A stretch of 64,000 nt of DNA from an uncultured Phocaeicola sp. Its GTDB lineage: Bacteria; Bacteroidota; Bacteroidia; Bacteroidales; Bacteroidaceae. The notes beneath the pieces are model-generated. The model was not told the origin of the DNA, searched no databases, and was given only the letters and a program-made list of their open reading frames with translations. The position numbers and the translations under genes are program-made. Where the stretch lies: the NCBI GenBank assembly GCA_947581855.1, contig CANPVZ010000009.1, positions 1-64,000 on the forward strand, given 5' to 3'. Below, in pieces: positions 27,971-36,621 of the stretch (position 1 is its first letter; each line of letters opens with the position of its first letter).

Positions 27971-30160
27971 ATGTCAAAACTAAGATTCAGAGTCGTAGAA
28001 ACGGCTTTCAAAAAAAAGGCAGTAGAGGTTCCTACCCCAGTGGAAAGGCCCTCGGAATACTTTGGCAAATATGTATTCAACAAAGAGAAGATGTTTAAAT
28101 ACCTTCCCAGTAAAGTGTATGAGAAGCTAATTGATGTCATCTACAACGGTGCTCCTTTAGACCGTAGCATTGCTAATGAAGTTGCTGCCGGAATGAAAAA
28201 ATGGGCAATAGAATTAGGAGTAACCCACTATACCCACTGGTTCCATCCGTTAACGGAAGGTACGGCTGAAAAACACGATGCCTTTGTTGAACATGACGGA
28301 AAAGGCGGTATGATGGAAGAATTTTCCGGGAAGCTCCTTGTCCAGCAGGAACCGGACGCATCTTCCTTCCCTAACGGAGGTATCCGCAACACTTTCGAAG
28401 CTCGAGGTTACAGTGCATGGGATCCGTCATCTCCAGCCTTTATTATCGATGATACTCTTTGTATCCCTACTGTATTTATCGCTTATACAGGTGAATCTCT
28501 CGACTATAAAGCTCCGTTGCTAAAATCTCTCCGCGCTGTTGACAAAGCTGCTGTAGAAATATGCCACTACTTTAATTCCGATGTAAAGAAAGTATATACG
28601 TATCTAGGCTGGGAACAAGAATATTTCTTAGTGGACGAAGGATTATATGCAGCTCGCCCCGATTTATTGCTTACGGGACGAACCTTAATGGGACATGAAT
28701 CCTCTAAAAACCAACAGTTGGAAGACCACTATTTCGGTGCAATCCCCACCCGTGTAGCTTCATTCATGAAAGAGCTCGAGATAGAATCCTTGAAATTAGG
28801 AATTCCATGTAAAACACGCCATAATGAGGTAGCTCCCAACCAATTCGAATTAGCTCCGATATATGAAGAATGTAATCTTGCTGTAGACCACAATATGCTG
28901 ATGATGGCTTTAATGCGCAAAATTGCACGAAATCACGGATTCCGCGTATTATTGCACGAAAAACCATTTAAAGGCGTAAACGGTTCCGGCAAACATAATA
29001 ACTGGTCTCTGGGTACCGATACCGGCATTCTGTTACATGCTCCTGGTAAAACTCCGGAAGACAACCTGCGTTTTGTCACTTTTGTAGTCAATACCTTAAT
29101 GGCTGTCTACCGTCACAATGGTCTGCTGAAAGCCAGCATCATGTCGGCAACAAACGCACACCGTCTAGGTGCTAACGAAGCACCTCCCGCAATTATTTCC
29201 AGCTTCCTCGGCAAACAGTTAACCCAGGTACTCGATCATCTAGAAGAAACGACCACCGATGAATTAATCAACTTCAGTGGAAAACAAGGAATGAAAATGG
29301 ATATTCCTCAGATTCCGGAGTTATTAATTGATAACACCGACCGTAACCGTACTTCACCATTCGCATTTACCGGAAACCGCTTTGAATTCCGTGCCGTTGG
29401 CTCTGAAGCAAACTGCGCATCTGCTATGATCGCGTTAAATACAGCCGTAGCTGAACAATTAACTTTATTCAAACAAGAAGTGGATGCCCTGATTGAAAAA
29501 GGCGAACCCAAAATGTCTGCCATCCTCGAAGTTCTTCGTAAATACATCAAAGAATGTAAGCCAATACGTTTCGATGGTAACGGATATTCAGACGAATGGA
29601 AAGAAGAAGCTAAAAAACGCGGTTTGGATTGTGAGACCAGTTGTCCGATTATCTTTGATAACTATCTGAAAGAATCCAGCGTAAAAATGTTCGAATCAAC
29701 CGGCGTCATGACCAAAAAAGAATTGGAAGCCCGTAACGAAGTAAAATGGGAAACCTATACAAAGAAGATTCAGATTGAAGCACGAGTTTTAGGCGATCTG
29801 GCTATGAATCATATTGTACCGGTCGCTACTAAATACCAAAGCGAACTGATTGACAATGTATATAAAATGAAAGATCTGTTCCCTGGTGAAGAAGCATCCA
29901 AACTTTCTTCCGAGAATCTGAAGCTGATTAAAGAAATTGCGGAGCATACTATTTTTATCAAAGAACATGTAGATGCCATGATTGAGGCCCGTAAGGTAGC
30001 AAATAAAATAGAGAATGAGCGTGAAAAGGCGATAGCTTATCATGATAACATTGCACCTATGTTAGAAGAAATCCGCTATCATATCGACAAGCTCGAACTT
30101 ATTGTGGACAATCAGTTATGGACTTTACCCAAATATAGAGAATTGCTTTTTATAAGATAA
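27971..30160 (+). CDS. glnN: Glutamine synthetase type III
   Basis: ATP-dependent amidation of glutamate to glutamine; the GSIII class was first defined in Bacteroides. 729 residues, the normal GSIII length. Visible signatures: FPNGGIRNTFEARGYSAWD, the metal/ATP site in NEVAPNQFELAPIYEE, and GSGKHNNWSLGTDTG. Dodecameric and cytoplasmic in the family. A terminator follows within 80 nt, so it is probably monocistronic. Confidence 0.97.
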   Translation: MSKLRFRVVETAFKKKAVEVPTPVERPSEYFGKYVFNKEKMFKYLPSKVYEKLIDVIYNGAPLDRSIANEVAAGMKKWAIELGVTHYTHWFHPLTEGTAEKHDAFVEHDGKGGMMEEFSGKLLVQQEPDASSFPNGGIRNTFEARGYSAWDPSSPAFIIDDTLCIPTVFIAYTGESLDYKAPLLKSLRAVDKAAVEICHYFNSDVKKVYTYLGWEQEYFLVDEGLYAARPDLLLTGRTLMGHESSKNQQLEDHYFGAIPTRVASFMKELEIESLKLGIPCKTRHNEVAPNQFELAPIYEECNLAVDHNMLMMALMRKIARNHGFRVLLHEKPFKGVNGSGKHNNWSLGTDTGILLHAPGKTPEDNLRFVTFVVNTLMAVYRHNGLLKASIMSATNAHRLGANEAPPAIISSFLGKQLTQVLDHLEETTTDELINFSGKQGMKMDIPQIPELLIDNTDRNRTSPFAFTGNRFEFRAVGSEANCASAMIALNTAVAEQLTLFKQEVDALIEKGEPKMSAILEVLRKYIKECKPIRFDGNGYSDEWKEEAKKRGLDCETSCPIIFDNYLKESSVKMFESTGVMTKKELEARNEVKWETYTKKIQIEARVLGDLAMNHIVPVATKYQSELIDNVYKMKDLFPGEEASKLSSENLKLIKEIAEHTIFIKEHVDAMIEARKVANKIENEREKAIAYHDNIAPMLEEIRYHIDKLELIVDNQLWTLPKYRELLFIR

Positions 30161-30205
30161 TCTAAACTATTATCTATTTTCTTTCGTTGATTATTTTAAG
30201 TTTAA

Positions 30206-30237
30206 AAGGGAGATGCTTCGCAACATCTTCCTTTTTT
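30206..30237 (+). terminator. Terminator of glnN
   Basis: AAGGGAGATG (30206-30215) pairs with CATCTTCCTT (30224-30233, one G-U), followed by a T run. Confidence 0.85.
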
Positions 30238-30298
30238 AATTATTTAAAGCATTTATCCTTAAACTGTACAATTTTCTAGGAATATGTACAATTTTCCA

Positions 30299-30329
30299 TT
30301 GTTTTCCATCTTTTTCCCCACTACTTTTG
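30299..30329 (+). promoter_or_regulatory. Promoter of a candidate small RNA
   Basis: TTG (30299-30301) and TACTTTTG (30322-30329) are 20 nt apart, a good Bacteroidetes promoter with no protein gene within the next 340 nt. Confidence 0.6.
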
Positions 30330-30335
30330 CTTCAT

Positions 30336-30468
30336 TATTTTATGATATCAAATTACTACTTTGGAAAATAAAATAAATAAAATGTTTTTTGTTAGATTTA
30401 AGGTTAAACAAAAGTTCTGAAACATTATATCAGAACAGAAAAGAGGACTCTGTGAAGAGTCCTTTTTT
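30336..30468 (+). ncRNA. Candidate small RNA or leader transcript
   Basis: Bounded by the promoter just upstream and a terminator at its 3' end, predicted length about 133 nt. It contains a 12-codon ORF (30382-30420, MFFVRFKVKQKF) whose stop overlaps a 7-bp hairpin GTTCTGA/TCAGAAC (30414-30436), then the terminator hairpin. No known RNA family recognised. Confidence 0.5.
30444..30468 (+). terminator. Terminator of the candidate small RNA
   Basis: AGGACTC (30444-30450) pairs with GAGTCCT (30456-30462), then a run of Ts. Confidence 0.85.
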
Positions 30469-30673
30469 ATGACTTTAATCTTATGGGCCTCTACTCTCTA
30501 TCAGATACTTGATAAAAAATCAGGGTATCCCTCGTGCCTTGAGTTGAGAATACCAATCAACACCATCCTTTCATAAGACAGACCTAAACCGAAATTTAAA
30601 TAAACGATTATATTTTCCTAAACAAATATCGCTTCTTCGCTGTTTATGAAATAAATACTAAAAAGAAAGACTT

Positions 30674-30820
30674 ATGAAAGAAAGAAGAAATGTATGGATT
30701 ATCGTATTTATCCTCTTTATAGTTATTTTCGCCTGTTGGCTATTCTTCAACCATCAAGTAAAAACTGCAGTTGAACAGGAAGGCGTGGAAGTTCTTGATG
30801 ATATGACCATCAGCGAATAG
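30674..30820 (+). CDS. 48-residue single-pass membrane protein
   Basis: Basic start (MKERRN), one membrane helix (VWIIVFILFIVIFACWLFF) and an acidic tail (EQEGVEVLDDMTISE). The layout is the same as that of another tiny protein 1.7 kb away on the other strand (32481-32624). No family recognised. The positive-inside N-terminus suggests the tail faces the periplasm. Confidence 0.6.
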   Translation: MKERRNVWIIVFILFIVIFACWLFFNHQVKTAVEQEGVEVLDDMTISE

Positions 30821-31318
30821 CCCGACCCGAAATGGCAATCAGGAAAGTATGGTATGTCCCTATTTAAATATAATCATTCACGCGCTTTACTCAACATCAT
30901 ATGGCTTCATAGCTATATAGGAGTAAATACTGTAAACTAATTTCTATTTTTATATAAACTTTATTCTCGACTACTCAGCTAGAATGGGAGAACGAACGTT
31001 CATTCTCTCTTAAATGAACGTTCGTTTGTCCCTAATTGAACGTTCATTTAGTCTAAAACGAACCGGAAGAAAAAAACAGTTCTTTGCGCACTTATAATAA
31101 TGTTAGCATTTATTACCTATAACAATTGAATATACGGCAGCTTTTACAGAAAGTATGACTTATTCCCCCCCCTTTGAAAAACCTACTCACCAATCGTGTT
31201 ATCATAATATACGAATCATGTAGGGAGATAACACATCTCACTACGAGCTAAAATAAGCGGCTCAAACCTGCCTATTATAAGAAAATAGCTCGGAATACTC
31301 CCCTATCAATGGAAAATA
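30821..31318. other. Convergent spacer with a GAACGTTC array
   Basis: About 500 bp between the 3' ends of two convergent genes, with no credible ORF. It holds three GAACGTTC palindromes (annotated separately) and a run of eight Cs at 31165-31172. Confidence 0.6.
30991..31048. repeat. Three GAACGTTC palindromes at exact 22-bp spacing
   Basis: GAACGTTC occurs at 30994, 31016 and 31038, exactly 22 bp apart. The first two also form a 14-bp perfect inverted repeat (30991-31004 with 31013-31026, 8-nt loop). Extended half-sites resemble ATGAACGTTCAT. Possible operator array, iteron-like repeat or bidirectional terminator. Confidence 0.7.
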
Positions 31319-31894
31319 TTATTTATCGTGATCACTCAAAGGTGGAGTTTCCTCTATAAAAGTGACATCCTGAATACGATTATTACGATTTCGGAACTTA
31401 TAGTAATTAATTAAATCGGAAAGACTGTAACAGATGCAACTTACACCCAAAATAATAAATGGAACAGAAGCTGTAGCAAACGGATTGAGCAATACTAAAA
31501 TTCCAGCCAACAATATCAATACCGGAACAACAAAAAAACCGACCGGAACCATGGATGCCCGACGTACTGAAACTAAACTTGAGATCAGTTGAATGCCGGC
31601 CAAGACCAAAAATGCACCTAATATATACATCAATATACTGACAAAGAAAGCAGGCATAATCATAAGCCACAGGCCAAACAAAGCACTACCTAACGCTGCT
31701 ACGGGAAACGTCTGTTCCACCTCACCGGTACGATGAGCAAAATAACCGAGCATTGAAACCAGTCCCGGTATTAAAAATAGAACCCCTATAGTAATAACCA
31801 AATAGATCATAGCCGTTTCAGGCCATACTACCAATAACACGCCAATTACCAATGAACAGACGCTACGAAGAATTGAATTAGATAATGTTCTCAT
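31319..31894 (-). CDS. DUF308/HdeD-like membrane protein
   Basis: 191 residues with six hydrophobic helices in three pairs, the DUF308 repeat pattern related to E. coli HdeD. The helices end near residue 160 and a charged cytoplasmic tail follows (KFRNRNNRIQD). HdeD is linked to acid resistance in E. coli; the role in Bacteroidales is unknown. Monocistronic by position. Confidence 0.8.
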   Translation of the reverse strand: MRTLSNSILRSVCSLVIGVLLVVWPETAMIYLVITIGVLFLIPGLVSMLGYFAHRTGEVEQTFPVAALGSALFGLWLMIMPAFFVSILMYILGAFLVLAGIQLISSLVSVRRASMVPVGFFVVPVLILLAGILVLLNPFATASVPFIILGVSCICYSLSDLINYYKFRNRNNRIQDVTFIEETPPLSDHDK

Positions 31895-31995
31895 ACCTTC
31901 TTAAGTTTTATACCGAACGAAATTACTACTATTTTCTTAAATAGAAACAAATAAATTGTACTTTTGTACAAAAATCATTCAAATATTAATCGAGT

Positions 31996-32502
31996 ATGAC
32001 CACTCTCTATCTGATAAGGCATGGAGAAACTGCAGAAAATGTTATGCATATACTACAAGGACATATGCCGGGAACACTTACTCCACAGGGAATCCGACAA
32101 GCGGAATTGTTACGCAACGATTTAATTGACATACATTTTGATGCCTTGGTATGCAGTGATTTAAAAAGATGTATAGATACGGCCACCATCTTAAATTCCG
32201 AACGCCGTTTGCCTTTACAAACAACTCCCCTTCTACGAGAAAGAGATTGGGGAAGCTTTACCGGCAAACATATCCCTGATATTCAAAATAGCCCTCTTCC
32301 GGAAGACATAGAGAGTGTAGACGACATGCGTCGGCGAGCGGCCAGTTTCCTTGAATTCATCCGGATACATTTTCCTCATCAATACGTCATGGCAGTCGGA
32401 CACGGACTAATGAACCGCGCTATTCAAGCGGTACATTACAATAAAGATATGCACGAAATCGAAAGGATGGGAAATGCCACTTACCGGATACTTAAACTAT
32501 AG
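31996..32502 (+). CDS. Histidine phosphatase family protein
   Basis: 168 residues of the phosphoglycerate-mutase-like superfamily. The catalytic LIRHGETAENV holds the phosphorylated His (residue 8), the second His is in MAVGHGLMNRA, and the acidic residue lies in LRERDWGSFTG. Substrate unknown (candidates include phosphosugars and cobalamin intermediates); no cob genes nearby. Its 3' end overlaps the 3' end of a tiny opposite-strand gene by 22 nt. Confidence 0.9.
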   Translation: MTTLYLIRHGETAENVMHILQGHMPGTLTPQGIRQAELLRNDLIDIHFDALVCSDLKRCIDTATILNSERRLPLQTTPLLRERDWGSFTGKHIPDIQNSPLPEDIESVDDMRRRAASFLEFIRIHFPHQYVMAVGHGLMNRAIQAVHYNKDMHEIERMGNATYRILKL

Positions 32503-32624
32503 GATGAAATCGACGAAAGTTCCTCCTCCGCATCTTCATTAAGCAAAACAGCCACATAAAGCCACCATAGCAATAGCACAATCAATACGGCAACACCTAA
32601 TCTGATCCAAAATTTTTTATTCAT
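32481..32624 (-). CDS. 47-residue single-pass membrane protein
   Basis: Basic start (MNKKFWIRLG), one helix (VAVLIVLLLWWLYVAVLL) and an acidic Glu-rich tail (NEDAEEELSS). Overlaps the end of the histidine phosphatase gene tail-to-tail. Similar plan to the 48-residue protein at 30674-30820, so the two may be related or have parallel roles. No family recognised. Confidence 0.55.
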   Translation of the reverse strand: MNKKFWIRLGVAVLIVLLLWWLYVAVLLNEDAEEELSSISSYSLSIR

Positions 32625-32754
32625 AATTATTTTATTTACTTCGTACTAATAACACGACTTTTACATAAATTGTTTTATGCCAAAGTTTACTAAAATATAA
32701 AACCATCTAAACCAGCGTATGTTTACAAGGCATCACTTTAAAATAATAAAGATT

Positions 32755-32982
32755 ATGAGTCACTCTAAATTTACATTGGGTTTGGGTCTAGGTACCTTAA
32801 TTGGCGGAGCATTGGTTTGCTGGTCACGTACACCTTCTGGACGTAAAATGAAAGATGAATTGTGTTGCGCCATGCACAAATTAAGTGCAGGTGCACACGA
32901 AATGCTCCATCAAGTTAAAGATGAAGCAAAAACCAAGGAGAACAATTTACCGGAAGAATGGCATAATATGCTGAAACGGTAA
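32755..32982 (+). CDS. YtxH-like small protein
   Basis: 75 residues: glycine-rich hydrophobic N-terminus (LGLGLGTLIGGALVCW) and an amphipathic, charged helical tail, the usual YtxH/'general stress' layout. Start placed at 32755 (MSHSKFTLG), dropping 12 poorly structured residues of a longer frame. Followed by a terminator. Function unknown. Confidence 0.65.
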   Translation: MSHSKFTLGLGLGTLIGGALVCWSRTPSGRKMKDELCCAMHKLSAGAHEMLHQVKDEAKTKENNLPEEWHNMLKR

Positions 32983-32992
32983 AAGAAAAAAC

Positions 32993-33029
32993 AGAACCGA
33001 AAAACGACCCATAATAGGTTATCGGTTCT
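32993..33029 (+). terminator. Terminator of the YtxH-like gene
   Basis: AGAACCGA (32993-33000) pairs with TCGGTTCT (33022-33029), then TTT. Confidence 0.7.
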
Positions 33030-33145
33030 TTTGATTCTCTATTCAGGGGCATGTTAGAAACTCATAAAAGAGATTGATAAGATGCCCTCTCCTTATTATA
33101 AAAAGAAAAAAGACAGATTCTCTGAAAAAAAACAGCAAATTTATT

Positions 33146-33176
33146 TGTTCGTATCAAATAAAGCTATACATTTGCC
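33146..33176 (+). promoter_or_regulatory. trp operon promoter
   Basis: TTTG (33146-33149) and TACATTTG (33169-33176) with 19 nt between: a near-ideal Bacteroidetes promoter. Transcription should begin near 33183, just before the leader peptide. Confidence 0.8.
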
Positions 33177-33198
33177 ACATCAAATAGAAAAGAATAAG

Positions 33199-33258
33199 AT
33201 GACATTTATAGTTAATACATATTGGTGGTGGTGCCGCTTGCAACTCAAAAGGTCGTAA
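33199..33258 (+). CDS. trpL: Tryptophan leader peptide
   Basis: 19-codon ORF MTFIVNTYWWWCRLQLKRS with three consecutive Trp codons (33223-33231), upstream of trpB and followed by a terminator. This is the classic signature of transcription attenuation. Its stop codon lies inside the sequence (33252-33259) that can pair with the terminator arm. Confidence 0.88.
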   Translation: MTFIVNTYWWWCRLQLKRS

Positions 33259-33336
33259 GGGAACTAAGCCATATGTATATACATAGGAAATAATGATATA
33301 CCAAAAAGGGCTGTCGTACTTACGACAGCCCTTTTT
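33252..33336 (+). promoter_or_regulatory. trp attenuator: antiterminator and terminator
   Basis: Terminator: 33303-33318 pairs with 33321-33336 and ends in the T run. Antiterminator: GTCGTAAG (33252-33259) is complementary to CTTACGAC (33319-33326), the loop and 3' arm of the terminator. A ribosome stalled at the Trp codons leaves 33252-33259 free, blocking the terminator. A ribosome reaching the stop codon covers it, allowing termination. The mechanism is inferred from the pairing. Confidence 0.85.
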
Positions 33337-33378
33337 AATTTTTAATCCAGAATAAAAAACATATAAAATAGAAAATCA

Positions 33379-34566
33379 ATGAAAACATTTCAAGTAAACG
33401 AAGACGGCTATTATGGAGAATTCGGGGGTGCTTACATACCTGAGATCTTATACCAATGCGTAGAAGATTTGAAGAAAACTTATCTAAAAGTTCTAGAAAG
33501 TGATGATTTCAAAAAAGAATTCCACCAATTGCTACGCGATTATGTAGGACGCCCCTCTCCTCTTTACCATGCACAACGTTTGTCCGAACAGTATGGATGC
33601 AAAATATACCTGAAAAGAGAAGATTTAAACCATACCGGTGCACATAAAATCAACAACACCATCGGACAGATCTTATTAGCGCGCCGAATGGGGAAAACCC
33701 GTATCATTGCCGAGACCGGTGCAGGACAGCATGGTGTGGCGACTGCTACCGTATGTGCTCTGATGAATATGGAATGCATTGTATATATGGGCAAAACAGA
33801 CGTAGAACGGCAACATATCAATGTAGAGAAAATGAAAATGTTAGGAGCCACGGTCCACCCTGTCATCTCAGGGAATATGACTCTCAAAGATGCTACTAAC
33901 GAAGCTATCCGAGACTGGTGCTGTCATCCTTCCGATACATATTACATCATCGGCTCCACAGTAGGGCCTCATCCTTACCCTGACATGGTAGCTCGGTTGC
34001 AAAGTGTAATCAGCGAAGAGATAAAAAAGCAGTTATTAGAAAAAGAAGGACGCGATTATCCCGATTATCTGATGGCCTGTGTAGGCGGAGGAAGCAATGC
34101 CGCCGGAAGCATTTTCCATTACCTAGATGACGAGCGGGTAAAAATTGTTTTGGCAGAAGCCGGAGGATTGGGTATTGACACGCAAATGTCAGCTGCTACC
34201 ATTCAACTGGGAAAGCTTGGCATCATTCATGGCTCCCGAACTTTGGTGATGCAAGATGAAGACGGCCAAATCCAAGAACCTTATTCTATCTCTGCCGGAT
34301 TAGATTACCCCGGTATCGGTCCGATTCATGCGAACTTGGCAAGCAGTAAACGTGCAAGCGTATTGGCTATCAACGATAGCGAAGCTTTAAAAGCAGCTTT
34401 TGAACTGACTCGTCTGGAAGGAATCATTCCGGCATTGGAATCAGCACATGCATTGGGAGCCTTGGCGAAAATGCAGTTCAAACCTACGGATATAGTAGTA
34501 CTTACCGTGTCAGGACGAGGAGACAAAGACATCGAAACTTATTTAAACAACATTCCTAATGCATAA
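33379..34566 (+). CDS. trpB: Tryptophan synthase beta chain
   Basis: Joins indole and serine to give tryptophan; works as an alpha2beta2 complex with TrpA, encoded at the far end of this operon. 395 residues; PLP Lys in [10 protein letters not shown] (about residue 88), phosphate loop GGGSNAAG, and the TrpB1-type [16 protein letters not shown]. First structural gene after the attenuator, a Bacteroidetes order (trpB first, trpA last). Confidence 0.97.
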   Translation: MKTFQVNEDGYYGEFGGAYIPEILYQCVEDLKKTYLKVLESDDFKKEFHQLLRDYVGRPSPLYHAQRLSEQYGCKIYLKREDLNHTGAHKINNTIGQILLARRMGKTRIIAETGAGQHGVATATVCALMNMECIVYMGKTDVERQHINVEKMKMLGATVHPVISGNMTLKDATNEAIRDWCCHPSDTYYIIGSTVGPHPYPDMVARLQSVISEEIKKQLLEKEGRDYPDYLMACVGGGSNAAGSIFHYLDDERVKIVLAEAGGLGIDTQMSAATIQLGKLGIIHGSRTLVMQDEDGQIQEPYSISAGLDYPGIGPIHANLASSKRASVLAINDSEALKAAFELTRLEGIIPALESAHALGALAKMQFKPTDIVVLTVSGRGDKDIETYLNNIPNA

Positions 34567-34574
34567 ATTTCACT

Positions 34575-35975
34575 ATGAAGCAATTTACATATCATACCGT
34601 TCACAAAACAGTTTTAGGAGATCTACATACTCCTGTAAGCACTTATCTGAAAGTACGCGATATCTTTCCTCAAAGTGCATTAATGGAAAGCTCTGATTAC
34701 CACGGTAGCGAAAACAACCGTTCTTTCATCGCATTGCGTCCTCTGGCTAATATTGCCATCAACCATGGTATAGCAACTTTTACTTTTCCTGATGGAAGCA
34801 TCCAGAAAAAAAACATTACCGATGCTTACAGGGTGGACAACGCTATTAACGATTTCCTAAGTTGCTTTAAAGTAACGGGAGAGTACAATAATTACTGCGG
34901 ACTTTACGGATATACTGCCTTCAATGCTGTTCGCTATTTCGAAAATATTCCGGTAAAAGATAGTAAAGAAGCGAAAAACGACGCGCCGGACATGCTTTAT
35001 ATTCTTTACAAATACCTTATTGTTTTCAACGATTTCAAGAATGAGATGATGATGTTGGAAATGGTGGAGAAGGAAGAAGACGACCATTTGAATACCATTG
35101 AAAAAGCTATTCATAACCGCAATTTCTCTACGTATGATTTTCATGCTGTCGGTCCTACAACCAGTCCGTTAACGGATGAGGAACATAAAGCTAATATTCG
35201 TAAAGGCATTGCTCATTGCCTTCGTGGCGATGTTTTTCAAATAGTCCTTTCACGCAGGTTCGTTCAACGGTTCGTTGGAGATGATTTTAAACTATATCGG
35301 GCGCTGCGAAGCATCAACCCCTCCCCTTATTTGTTTTATTTCGATTTCGGAGGTTTCCGAATTTTCGGTTCTTCTCCTGAAACACATTGCCGTATCGAAG
35401 GAGGAAAAGCTTATATTGATCCGATAGCCGGCACGACCAAACGTACCGGTAATGTCCAAAAAGACTTAGAATTAGCAAAAGCTCTACTAGCCGATCCGAA
35501 AGAAAATGCCGAACATGTGATGTTAGTCGATCTGGCACGTAATGACTTAAGCCGTAACTGCCATCATGTTAAAGTCGATTTCTATAAGGAAACTCAATAT
35601 TACAGTCACGTCATTCATCTGGTAAGTCGCGTGAGCGGCGAATTAAACGAAGACGCCAATCCTATAAAAACATTTATCGACACCTTCCCGGCCGGCACTC
35701 TGTCAGGTGCTCCTAAAGTAAAAGCCATGCAATTAATCAGCGAATACGAACCGCATAACCGAGGAGCTTACGGAGGATGCATCGGATTTATTGGTCTTAA
35801 CGGGAATCTGAATCAGGCCATTACCATCCGTACCTTTGTAAGCCGCAACAACGAATTATGGTTCCAAGCAGGAGGAGGCATTGTTGCAAAGAGCAATGAA
35901 GAGTATGAATTACAAGAAGTCAACAACAAATTGGGAGCATTAAAAAAGGCTATCTGCATGGCCGAAACTATGTAA
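34575..35975 (+). CDS. trpE: Anthranilate synthase component I
   Basis: Makes anthranilate from chorismate with ammonia from TrpG. 466 residues. The N-terminal ALMESSDYHG corresponds to the LLES tryptophan-feedback motif; the chorismate domain includes FGSSPETHCRIEGG, PIAGTTKRTG and GAPKVKAMQLI. Eight nt after trpB. Confidence 0.96.
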   Translation: MKQFTYHTVHKTVLGDLHTPVSTYLKVRDIFPQSALMESSDYHGSENNRSFIALRPLANIAINHGIATFTFPDGSIQKKNITDAYRVDNAINDFLSCFKVTGEYNNYCGLYGYTAFNAVRYFENIPVKDSKEAKNDAPDMLYILYKYLIVFNDFKNEMMMLEMVEKEEDDHLNTIEKAIHNRNFSTYDFHAVGPTTSPLTDEEHKANIRKGIAHCLRGDVFQIVLSRRFVQRFVGDDFKLYRALRSINPSPYLFYFDFGGFRIFGSSPETHCRIEGGKAYIDPIAGTTKRTGNVQKDLELAKALLADPKENAEHVMLVDLARNDLSRNCHHVKVDFYKETQYYSHVIHLVSRVSGELNEDANPIKTFIDTFPAGTLSGAPKVKAMQLISEYEPHNRGAYGGCIGFIGLNGNLNQAITIRTFVSRNNELWFQAGGGIVAKSNEEYELQEVNNKLGALKKAICMAETM

Positions 35976-35997
35976 ACCCTTCTAAAAGAATTTTAGT

Positions 35998-36567
35998 ATG
36001 AAAGTAATCATTATTGATAATTACGACTCGTTTACTTATAATTTATATCATCTGATAAAAGAACTGGGAGCAGCCGTAGAAGTGTTACGTAACGACAAAT
36101 TCACTTTAAATGAGCTTGAGAAATATGATAAGATTGTTCTTTCTCCGGGACCCGGAATTCCTTGCGAGGCCGGTTTACTATTAGAGGTTATTCGAACTTA
36201 TGCCGGCAAGAAACCGATATTGGGTGTGTGTCTGGGACATCAAGCCATCGGTGAAGTGTTTGGAGCTTCCCTTATTAATTTAGATGAAATCTTTCACGGA
36301 GTACAAACACCTATCGAACTGTCAGGTAACGACTTTCTATTTAAGGGATTAAAAAATGAAATTCCTGTCGGACGTTATCATTCATGGGTTGTAGACAGAA
36401 AAGGATTACCGGATTGCCTGGAAATAACAGCTCTCAGTAAAGAAGGACAGATTATGGCAATGAGACACAAACAATATGATGTCCGTGGAATCCAATTCCA
36501 TCCGGAATCGGTACTTACTCCGGACGGAAAAGTCATCCTAGAGAATTGGTTAGGAAAAATAAAGTAA
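35998..36567 (+). CDS. trpG: Anthranilate synthase component II (glutamine amidotransferase)
   Basis: 189 residues of class I amidotransferase. Nucleophile Cys in GVCLGHQAIGE, oxyanion SPGPGIP and the His-Glu pair in GIQFHPESVLT are all present. It passes ammonia to TrpE. In many bacteria this subunit also serves aminodeoxychorismate synthase (PabA role); position in the operon favours tryptophan. Confidence 0.96.
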   Translation: MKVIIIDNYDSFTYNLYHLIKELGAAVEVLRNDKFTLNELEKYDKIVLSPGPGIPCEAGLLLEVIRTYAGKKPILGVCLGHQAIGEVFGASLINLDEIFHGVQTPIELSGNDFLFKGLKNEIPVGRYHSWVVDRKGLPDCLEITALSKEGQIMAMRHKQYDVRGIQFHPESVLTPDGKVILENWLGKIK

Positions 36568-36621
36568 AGAAATAACCACTTTTACTGTTTCCTATTTAGT
36601 CAACAAATAAAAAATACAACA

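Noticed and set aside
31165..31172. Run of eight Cs as a phase-variation tract
   Set aside because: It is not inside or just upstream of any ORF.
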